A program made the position numbers and the translations under genes. Below, piece by piece: positions 54,263-64,000 of a DNA stretch of 64,000 nt. Where the stretch lies: contig CATNEN010000028.1 in assembly GCA_950097015.1 (NCBI GenBank), positions 620,001 to 684,000 of the forward strand. Reading direction: 5' to 3'. Numbering within the stretch: the first letter of the stretch is position 1; every line of letters starts with the position of its first letter. Source of the DNA: Macrostomum hystrix. Its lineage: Eukaryota > Platyhelminthes > Macrostomidae. The notes under the pieces are model-generated. The model was not told the origin of the DNA, did no database searches, and saw nothing but the letters and a program-made list of their open reading frames with translations.

Positions 54263-57200
54263 GCGAATGTCATCATGTGGGCTCAGATAAATATTAATTA
54301 GCAACTCAACTCTAGATGCCCCTCGCATGCGCGTGTATGCAGCTTTTCGCTTTTGTATGTGCTGGTGATTTGAGTTGCTTGCGCGAAGTTCTATAACATC
54401 TCAGTTTGCTCAGGTAGCTGGATGTTCGTTTAATCAATCATATTCTAAAAAATCCCCATTGGCAGGTAAGCATGCTTAATGTGTATAATAAAGTCCAAAT
54501 TGACACCCATAATTTTTTTAACATAAGCCTAGCTGCATTTTCTGAGCCGCGCTGCAGTCTCAGCTAGCTGAAATGATTAATCGAGAAGGCATTGCCCCTG
54601 CACCTATTGCTCAATAAAAATAGGTGAATCATGAAATCAAGCGATTTCTTTGACATCAAACATAAGCTGCAATGCAGCATACAGTGTATAATTGCATCTT
54701 TCGATTCTGCCGATTGGCACACAATAATATTAAGGCGCATTGATAAGCTAGCTGGCGAATTCGATTGGAACGGAGCTGGATTATTAATTAATTAATAATG
54801 TATCATGCATCAAGAGAGTCCTAATATACATTTAAGAAACATGGACTAGGTTTTGCGCCGCTGTGCCTTTTTTCTAACGCGCCTATCATTTGCTATCATA
54901 TATTGATTGATTTACAACCTAAGCTATCTACGGTATTCGCGCAGCATAAATTGGGATGAGAGATGCAGGACTCAATTATAATTTCTTAAAGACTGTATAC
55001 AGTATATTTTAGACATTACGAGGAGAAGCATTGAAACTCTGACATTCCCAGGCGTTTATATATAGGTCCACAGGATTAAGTATTGTATATATATTTGTTC
55101 ATTTTCATCTAAAAAACTGCACATAATATTGAAAACCAACATTAGGTTAGTATTAGCTAATACTGAAAGTGCTCGGTTTTTAAGTACATGCAGAATTTGT
55201 CTGCTGCGCATTCAATGGCCGTTGTCTTTCATGAACACAACCCTTGTTCCGATTACGTTGTCATCCATTTTGCATACGTGCGTTGGATCCTCACCTACAT
55301 ATTCTACCCATATATTATTTATGCTTGACTTATTTCATACGTTAAGTACGCACATTTCCACGTGGAAAATTCAAAATGGCAATTTCAGTCTTATTTATTC
55401 GAACTAATAATTATTTATTTAGTAGATACAACACGGCACTTCGCTCAGTGGGTGAAGGTAGAAATTCCCCTACTTGGCTAGGGCAGTGTGTCTAGTGTGT
55501 CTATTCCAAAAATCCGGAACTGTAGCCACTGCCACTAGGGAAGTCATTCTTTACATGTTAGGCCTAGTTCGTGTTTAACTGTTAATTTGTTCTAATACTA
55601 ATAGTAATGTTTTTTATTTTGTAACTTTAGACTTTAGAAATATATATTTGGGAAAAATTTCAACAAACGATTCTATAGAATAGACTACAACACCTAGGCC
55701 ATTACTACAGTAAAGGTCTTAAATTTGCTATTTGTCTGGATAGTTTTTCTTGCTTTTTAGATGTGTGCAGAGCAGACAGCTATATTTATGTATAAACTAG
55801 CTGAATGAATTATGAATAATTTTTTTATTGAGGTGCGCACGCTGATTAGGTGCCGATTTTTTTGTTTATTCTATGTTTTGAGGCTGAACAATTCGATTTA
55901 AAAAAGAAGTACATTAGGAGAACAGAAGCATGCATAATATTAATTTTAGGTGAATAAAATATTTGAAAAAAGAACTAATTTTTGAAATAAACAAAGGCAT
56001 CAAAACAAAAAATGAAACATTGAAATTTAAAGAGAAAATTAAAACTGACCAAAAGAAGAATAGCTATTGTGTTTTTGCATTCTAACTATGGGCCTCAGGG
56101 CAGTGGCTTTTTTATCTTGCTTTAAGTATGCTTTCTATGAAGTCCACAAAAGTTTCTGTTAATTCTGTGCTTTCCTGTGTCATTAAATACACAATTTTGT
56201 CACCAGCTGTCCTCTAACCTCACTTAACCAATGGCACTCCTGCCAGATACCTTGGTGATACTTTAAGTGAAAAAACTTGCTTTCATTGATCTCCATAGGC
56301 CTAGTGTTTATTTTCTGGGCCCCCAACTTTACAAGATAGTCCAGAAATAATTGGCAGCAGATGTTTCCATGGCAAGCCTAGGCAAACAGTCAATGAAATG
56401 AGCTCTATCTGAAAATGTATCTCTACAGGATAGAATTTGCAATAAGCACCTTATTAGGTAGTACTATGCCTATTAGAGTTAACTAAAAGAGCTACAAAGG
56501 CAAAATATAGTGCACATTGACAATAGACTCATAGGACAATTAAAAGTAAGAAAATACAATTCCTCTGTAAAAAGACTTGGTAGGCCTAATTTAGCAAACA
56601 AAAACACTTTTTTATTTCACCAAAAATTAGTTTTAAGCAAAAAAATTGTGTCACTAGTTACTACTGATGTCTGATCTTTATAACAAGTAGACATAAAAAT
56701 AACTAGACAAATATAAGAAAGCCATTAAAAACTATTTATAACTGCTTGAATGCCACTCACTATATGCTTAGTTAGGCCCTATATTAGCCTCTAGTAGTAT
56801 AGGCCATAGGGTAGCATAGACTAGCAGCTAGACTATATTTAAGGCTTTTTAATAAAATGTTCATTAAACACAACTATGGATGTATATATGCAAGTGTACA
56901 TATGCCCATAGATGATTAACTTCATAAGCTTTTTATTGTTAGACCTTTTTAATATTATAGCTTATAGGCTAGATCATGCTAAGTGCATACCAGAAAAAAT
57001 TTAAAGGCTAGGGTGCTCTTTACTTTTTTCCATGCTTGAATGTTGAAGAAAGTTGAAAATTTGATAAATGGGCAGTAAAACAAAGTAAAATTTCTCTTGT
57101 CAGCAAATCTTTCTTAGTTTCTAGCTCCTATTAGTTACATTTGCATTTTAACCATATTGAGCAGTAAGTATGCATGCATAGAATTAAATGTGAGCAATAC

Positions 57201-57670
57201 AGACAGAAATTTTTGGGCATATACAACATGATCCAGACTATGGATTATAGCAAGGGAAGGCCATAATAGCAAGGATTATGATATGTCTTAATCCATTAAA
57301 GTGATTTAGGGTCTTATTTTACTTTTACTTAAGTCTTCATGTTGATTTTTCTTGGTTCTAAGTTGTTTTTGTCTATTGTGTTTAGCCTAATGATGACAAT
57401 GTCTATTGATACTATGATGTTTAAATCCTCAGTGTTATTCAGATTTATTTCTTAGTTTTGTATGGTAATAACAAGTATTATGTTTGCAGACACAGCACTC
57501 TGCAAAAGGAAGAAAGCATTCTCAATATAAATAGTGTCTGCACAAAAGCTCGGAATTGCTGAAAAGCCTTAAAGATAAGCAATATAATCAGAACTTTTAT
57601 GATAATGGGTCATAATTCATGGTAAATTATAAACTTGGTACACATTATTACGCATTAATTTAATTTTCAG
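54263..57670. other. long AT-rich region, no gene recognised
   Basis: Very AT-rich. It probably contains intron or upstream sequence of the plus-strand gene that becomes recognisable at 57671. I could not identify the preceding exon. Confidence 0.4.
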
Positions 57671-60600
57671 TGAACTCTTTGAATATCTCATCGATTTGGC
57701 TTGGTATCAACAGGTAAAGAGTTATTAGACTTGTGCTGCTTGTGTACCTGTTGTGCAGTACAGGTAGCTAGCAATACAAATCAAGGCTTTGTCATCGTAG
57801 CTAATGTCTGGCATCATACCAGAGCTAGTAAGCGATTTACGATCAGAAGACAGTGAAGCAATTTTAATTCACTGGCGCAATCGGCCCTGCCAACTAGTTG
57901 CGATGTCCAATGAAGGCGTGGACACTCTGTCTCAGTATGCTAGCTCTGCTGTTGTTGCGGAGAGCGAAAAGTTTTCAACACAAAAAACAGATCGGCAGTC
58001 TATTGAATTCGATGGTTAGTAACTTCCCCACTAGCAGTTACTAATTTTTGATTGTTACACTATCCCTCCGCTGCCACCATCTGTCGCATCCTACACGCCT
58101 AAGTATCCTCTACCGCTTCAGAATGCCTTTCGGAGCTAACAGCTGACGTAAACAAAGCGCAGAATCGTTGTTTAAATCGTATGCGAAAATTCGACTGGCC
58201 GTTCTCTATTAGTAAGCGATATGTCCATGTTCATATTGCCTGAATATGGTTAGGCCATAAACGTATAGCACGGTGACAATTATAAAATAATTTGTACCTT
58301 TTGCATTCTCTACCCAGCCTGGCTAATGTCGCTCTCCTGTCGTACCTGCGAGGACGCTGAACAGATTTTGCGTCGACTTCGGCGTCGATTCGCCGCAGCC
58401 GCTGCCGCTCAGGATAGCGATGGCAACGGCAGAACAGCCCAGTCGGCCGCGGTTAGCACCGAATTGAGTCACCTTGAGCGATGTTTGAGCCTAGAACTGA
58501 ACTCAGCGATAAGTCGGTATCAATGTAAGTCAATGTGCTGCTTTTAGTAGCATAAATGGCTGCTTAAAATTAAGCTTTAATGATGTGATGTTTCTTAAAA
58601 GTTAATATGATACCTAAGTAAAAAGTTTTTTCTGATTTCAGTGGTTAGTTTTAAGGATGAGATTAAAAAGTAGTTTAGGTAGCTTTAACCTAGTCTTTTT
58701 TAGCTTTGCCTAGAGCTTTGAACTTCTGACTGAAAGATCGGAAGTTGAAATAGCTAAGGCCAAAAGAGAAAACTTCTGTCATTGAGCTAGGCAATTAATT
58801 ACTCAGTGCTTCACCCAGTGGCCAGCTGTAGTAAATTTGGTACTAGCATCAGATGGAGAAGTTTGTGTGGGTGTTTAAAACACACCACGTGCCTCCTCAG
58901 TCCACTGACTGAACAGGTGCAAATTCATCTATAAAATAGATTTGCATTTACTTTGCCTAGCTTCGGTGTCCGGCTCTAAAAGCGTGTCTGACGGACCCAG
59001 CAGTTGGCCATGCCGGTTGTCTCGGTTAAATTGCACCCGAGCTCGAAGATCCCACTTCGCTGCGTCCATCAGTTCATCGCCGGCGCCGCCAGCAGTCCTA
59101 GCGGCTCTGTCGGATTCAACTAGGTCGCTGTTGTGCTCAGTTGCCGATTTACTTATTAACCTATGGCTTTCCGCTGCTAATAGGCACGGTGAGTTCATCC
59201 TGTTTGCTTGTTGGCGCTAACTCGGTCTACAACATACTTTCGTCACCTACCTTGTTGTGACGAGAGTCGCTACCTAAACATGAGCGTCGCCCTCTATCAA
59301 TGAGAATGGCCCTCTATTCATGAGAGTAGCTCACTATCCATGAGAGTAGCTCACTATCCATGAGAGTAGCTCACTATCCATGAGAGTCGCCCTCTATCCA
59401 TGAGAGTCGCCCTCTATCCACGAGAGTAGCTCTCTATCCACGAGAGTAGCTCTCTATCCATGAGAGTCGCCCTCTATCCACGAGAGTCGCCCTCTATCCT
59501 CGAGAGTAGCTCTCTATCCATGAGATTCGCCCTCTATCCACGAGAGTAGCTCTCTATCCACAAGAGTAGCTCTATCCACGAGAGTAGCTCTCTATCCACA
59601 AGAGTAGCTCTATCCACAAGAGTAGCTCACTATCCATGAGAGTAGCTCTCTATCCACGAGAGTAGCTCTCTATCCATGAGAGTCGCCCTCTATCCATGAG
59701 AGTCGCCCTCTATCCACGAGAGTCGCCCTCTATCCTCGAGAGTAGCTCACTATCCATGAGAGTAGCTGACTATCCATGAGAGTAGCTCACTATCCATGAG
59801 AGTCGCTCTCTGTCCATGAGAGTAGCTCTCTATCCATGAGAGTCGCCCTCTATCCACGAGAGTCGCCCTCTATCCTCGAGAGTAACTCTCTATCCATGAG
59901 AGTAGCTCTCTATCCAGGAGAGTAGCTCACTATCCACGAGAGTAGCTCTCTATCCATGAGAGTAGCTCTCTATCCACGAGAGTAGCTCTCTATCCACGAA
60001 AGTAGCTCTCTATCCAGGAGAGTAGCTCACTATCCATGAGAGTAGCTGACTATCCATGAGAGTAGCTCTCTATCCACGAGAGTAGCTCTCTATCCATGAG
60101 AGTAGCTCACTATCCATGAGAGTCGCTCTCTGTCCATGAGAGTAGCTCTCTATCCATGAGAGTCGCCTTTTTTGTCTCCAGATGGTCCACGTGCTGTGTG
60201 GAACAGCAGCCGCCGCTGGTACCTTCGCTGCCTGGCTGACGTTGGCGTCAGGCCCAGTTCAGCGTCAGCGTCAGGCAAGTCTCTTAGCCGGTCTGGATCC
60301 AGTCATAGCCTCGAAGCGGCCGAAGTTATGACGGCTAGCGGTGATGAAGATATGCGTCAGTTTGTCCGCCTGGCGCTGGCTCAGTATCTGGATGCGTTGG
60401 AAGCGGCGGCAAAGACGCGGTCAACAAGAACTTCTGACCCCGGCGGAAGTGCCATTAGGGGTAAATTTTTAAAGGAAATTGTGACAGGCGCGTTTTCTAA
60501 ATCCTACTAGTCCACTAGAAGTAATATAGATTCCCAATTTCACCATTCTAGTCCGAAGTCAGCAACCTCAGCAAGGAGCCTTTGAAGATGTTCTATACCC

Positions 60601-63600
60601 GGTTGGGCAGCTATTTAATCGAGACATGTTGATTGACTTTGGCCCCAGTAGGACCTTCGTTGCTCCTGTCACAACGACGGAGACTGTCACAGAAGACAGC
60701 GCCAATCCTTGTCAGCAGGTTGAGACGCAAGCTAAGCACCTAGAACCATCGACTGAAAATTTGCCAACAAGTGAGTCGCCGCAGCCAGCAGCCGAACCAG
60801 AGGGAGCAGCAACAATCATGGCAGTCGACAATACCGAAATTGAATGCGACTGTGATGTCGATGATGACACAGATGACATTGATCTTGACAATCTAGAGAT
60901 AGTGGACGATCTTGTCAACGACTCCGCCCTCACCTTGGTTGGACCGGAGCACGTTATCGGCGGCGATGGCGATTCAATCGATCCAGAAACTGTCGACGTT
61001 GACTACGACAAAGATCACGACGTCGGCAGTATGTTTCTCATGGACGGCTCGGGAAGTCTGCTCGAGGAGCCGTCCGACGAGGAGTCATCGATGCGCTTGG
61101 AGACCACTGACGCTAGTCAGCAGTACACTGTTCCATCGCCGCTGGCCAACGCTTATCACGGATTGACGGCTATTTGCGCAACTCTGACCGATACAAACGA
61201 GAACTCGACTAGGGGCGGCGGCGGCACTGGCGACTATGTCGACGCTGCTACGTCGGAGCCAATCAGCCCGAGCCAGTGTGGCCTCTGTAGAAAGTACGCC
61301 GCCACTCAGCCTGTCGGCGATGGTAAAGCTCGACGCCGACCATCTGTAGCCGCGTCCCAGCCGCCGTTACCAACAGCGACACCAACTAGCTGCGAAGCAA
61401 AGGAATGCACGTCAATCTCGGGCTCGTTGAAGCTACTTATTCGACTCGAATCTCGACATGATTTCGGCCTGACGACGCCTCCGCCGCCTCCACCGCCTCC
61501 GCCGCCGCCTCCTCCTCCACCGGCTCGAACAAGCGAGTCTCTCCCCCGACCATTGTCGACCTCCTCGGAGGCGGATACTTTCGTGGCGGAGTCTTCGATT
61601 CAGGACGTGGCTCAGGCGATGGAGTCGCTAATAGCGAGGGAGCTAAACGCCGTCTCGCTGGAACTGACCTCGGAGATCAGCTCAGCTGCGCCAAAACCAC
61701 CGCCTCTTAATAAACAAAAGCCGCTGCCAGATTCGTCAAAAATGTTCCCTTATGTTGATCTCCTAGTCGAACAGGCGTTAGGCTCGCTGAAGGCGGACCT
61801 CGCGACCGCCTCGCAGCATAGCGACAATGTCAACTGGACGGCGCCCGATCCTCGCCGATGTCGCGCGCTAGTTGTTAGTCGGCTTCGAGCTCTGTCGCCG
61901 GTGTCGCGAAGTGTCGTCGATTTTCGAACTAAATCTACGGGAGCTACGGATCCTTGCGATGCTAAAATTAACGTTGCTGAACCTAATTCACCGCCGTCTG
62001 CAGTTGCCTATAGCAACAACGACGATGCAGAAGGGGAAGCGAATTCGGCTTCGTCGATGGATGTCGTTGACTGTGACAGCGAAGAGGCATGCAATAGCCG
62101 CAGTCCGGGCTTAAAGTGGCGCCCGGTGATGTTCAGTTGGGCTAATCCAGGAGCTACAGCTCCCAAGCAGCAACGCTTAACTGACAATGCTAACGATTGC
62201 GGCGGCGGAGGCGAAGTCGATAATGATATCGGCGACAAAGGACTCGGCGCCTCTTCTGAAGCTGAAGATGCAGAAATTGATCCGGTAAGCTATTATTATT
62301 TAGTTAAATAACTCTGCTTATATGATGTGTCGAAGAGCTGTTGGGGGATAATCACCTGTCTATGGGCTAGGTATGATCACTTGTTAGCTACAGTATGACT
62401 AACTGCCAATAAACATAGAAGTAGATTCAATCACCTGTCAATTAAGTATTTTTAATACAGGCGCCCATCAATGAGCCAGATACAATCACCTGTCAATGAG
62501 CTAGATACAGACACCTGTCAATGAGCCAGATACAATCACCTGTCAATGAGCTAGATACAGACACCTGTCAATGAGCCAGATACAGTCACCTGTCAATGAG
62601 CTAGATACAGACACCTGTCAATGAGCCAGATACAGACACCTGTCAATGAGCCAGATACAATCACCTGTCAATGAGCTAGATACAGACACCTGTCAATGAG
62701 CTAGATACAGACACCTGTCAATGAGCTAGATACAGACACCTGTCAATGAGCCAGATACAATCACCTGTCAATGAGCCAGATACAATCACCTGTCAATGAG
62801 CTAGATACAGACACCTGTCAATGAGCCAGATACAATCACCTGTCAATGAGCCAGATACAATCACCTGTCAATGAGCTAGATACAGACACCTGTCAATGAG
62901 CCAGATACAATCACCTGTCAATGAGCTAGATACAGACACCTGTCAATGAGCCAGATACAGACACCTGTCAATGAGCTAGATACAATCACCTGTCAATGAG
63001 CTAGATACAGACACCTGTCAATGAGCTAGATACAATCACCTGTCAATGAGCTAGATACAGACACCTGTCAATGAGCCAGATACAATCACCTGTCAATGAG
63101 CTAGATACAGACACCTGTCAATGAGCCAGATACAATCACCTGTCAATGAGCCAGATACAATCACCTGTCAATGAGCTAGATACAGACACCTGTCAATGAG
63201 CCAGATACAATCACCTGTCAATGAGCTAGATACAGACACCTGTCAATGAGCCAGATACAGACACCTGTCAATGAGCTAGATACAATCACCTGTCAATGAG
63301 CTAGATACAGACACCTGTCAATGAGCCAGATACAGACACCTGTCAATGAGCTAGATACAGACACCTGTCAATGAGCTAGATACAATCACCTGTCAATGAG
63401 CCAGATACAGACACCTGTCAATGAGCTAGATACAGACACCTGTCAATGAGCCAGATATAGACACCTGTCAATGAGCTAGATACAATCACCTGTCAATGAG
63501 CCAGATACAGACACCTGTCAATGAGCTAGATACAGACACCTGTCAATGAGCTAGATACAATCACCTGTCAATGAGCTAGATACAATCACCTGTCAATGAG

Positions 63601-63835
63601 CCAGATATAGACACCTGTCAATGAGCTAGATACAATCACCTGTCAATGAGCCAGATACAGACACCTGTCAATGAGCTAGATACAGACACCTGTCAAGGGT
63701 CTCATTCAACAGTACAAATCACTAAACGCAGGCCCGACTAAGCCTGATGTCCCGCGACTCCTGGCGCCGTTTCTCTGGTCAGCTTCGAGTGCTGCCCTGA
63801 GCAGTGTTCTTCGGTTGTCCTGGCTACCATACTAA
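57671..63835 (+). CDS. unrecognised large acidic, Pro-rich protein, 5'-incomplete
   Basis: Splice sites and phases support exons at about 57801-58014, 58318-58524, 58961-59188, 60182-60460, 60552-62284 and 63713-63835, with a likely 43-bp mini-exon (57671-57713, coding ELFEYLIDLAWYQQ) before them. From the ATG at 57804 this makes 926 aa; the mini-exon implies a longer N-terminus outside what I can place. The N-terminal third looks globular and helical (LRSEDSEAILIHW, CEDAEQILRRLRRRF, LLCSVADLLINLWLS, DEDMRQFVRLALAQYLDALE). The fifth exon is low complexity: an Asp-rich run, an 18-residue proline run near 61480-61520, and two amphipathic helices (AMESLIARELNAVSLEL, YVDLLVEQALGSLKADL). It ends LSSVLRLSWLPY. 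No signal peptide or membrane segment is seen. I do not recognise the family. It may be a scaffold or regulatory protein, but that is a guess. Confidence 0.7.
59270..60166. repeat. 20-bp minisatellite filling an intron, about 45 copies
   Basis: Unit GAGAGTAGCTCTCTATCCAY. Variation is mostly GTCGCCC/GTAGCTC and CATGAG/CACGAG, mixed in blocks. It occupies 59270-60166 of the 993-bp intron 59189-60181 and stops about 15 bp before the acceptor. Confidence 0.97.
62455..63698. repeat. 25-bp minisatellite filling the last intron, about 50 copies
   Basis: Unit ACCTGTCAATGAGCTAGATA plus CAGAC. Only two positions vary much: GAGCTAGA/GAGCCAGA, and ACAGAC/ACAATC. Runs of the same combination recur in the same order (for example around 62800 and 63100), which indicates duplication of multi-unit blocks. 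The array stops 14 bp before the final exon. Confidence 0.97.
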
Positions 63836-64000
63836 TTATGTACCATATTTTTACTGGCTGAAAAAAATGTTCTTATATTAAATCAAACAATGTCAGACTT
63901 TCTAATTCTTTTGCTATTTCTGTCTGTCTTTCTGTTAAATATTTTAATATATTCGTCCTTTACTTAAATCAAATCACTTTTCTGTCATATCTTCTTTTGT
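63836..64000. other. 3' flank of the last gene
   Basis: AT-rich sequence after the stop codon. Nothing further is seen before the window ends. Confidence 0.4.

Noticed and set aside
5010-63698. CRISPR arrays
   Set aside because: The regular arrays have no unique spacers between repeats; they are plain tandem repeats in animal DNA.

Overview
This is animal nuclear DNA. The genes have GT-AG introns, GC-rich codon third positions and AT-rich spacers, and the products are animal proteins (TTLL7-type tubulin glutamylase, Argonaute, translin, peroxisomal Lon, M1AP). A recurring splice acceptor just upstream of start codons suggests spliced-leader trans-splicing. Together with the extreme load of private minisatellites, this makes a free-living flatworm of the Macrostomum type my best guess, but the sequence alone does not prove it.

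Layout. 1-2.2 kb: spacer with a truncated SINE. 2.2-4.9 kb: intronless TTLL7-like gene (+). 5.0-7.5 kb: a 33-bp and an 18-bp minisatellite. 9.3-13.2 kb: five-exon slicer-type Argonaute (-). 14.7-15.0 kb: Merlin/ISXO2-like transposase fragment. 16.8-17.2 kb: broken unrecognised ORF (-). 17.9-18.9 kb: two-exon translin (+). 20.0-25.9 kb: seven-exon LONP2 (+) whose introns are filled with tandem repeats. 27.4-28.5 kb: decayed DNA transposon with a full-length tRNA-derived SINE inserted in its transposase. 31.2-32.4 kb: minisatellites. 32.4-32.8 and 34.5-35.7 kb: two copies of an IS630/Tc1-like element with 150-bp inverted repeats. 33.5-33.7 kb: small secreted-peptide gene (-). 35.7-36.6 kb: 19-bp minisatellite. 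37.9-38.7 kb: deleted mariner. 40.7-48.5 kb: secreted protein of about 1431 aa with some 29 cysteine-rich, fibronectin-I-like modules (+). 49.1-51.1 kb: M1AP-like meiotic gene (-), possibly with a 5' exon near 52.7 kb. 57.7-63.8 kb: multi-exon gene for an unrecognised acidic, low-complexity protein (+), incomplete at its 5' end.

Functional links are limited. Argonaute and translin both act in small-RNA silencing and lie about 4.7 kb apart, but nothing in the sequence shows co-regulation. TTLL7/Argonaute and the module protein/M1AP are convergent pairs. The standout features are the giant single-exon module array, the small secreted peptide precursor, and the way most large introns consist of one minisatellite each with its own unit.

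Gene structures were built by hand from splice sites and reading phase. Ortholog names come from recognising conserved motifs, not from a database search.
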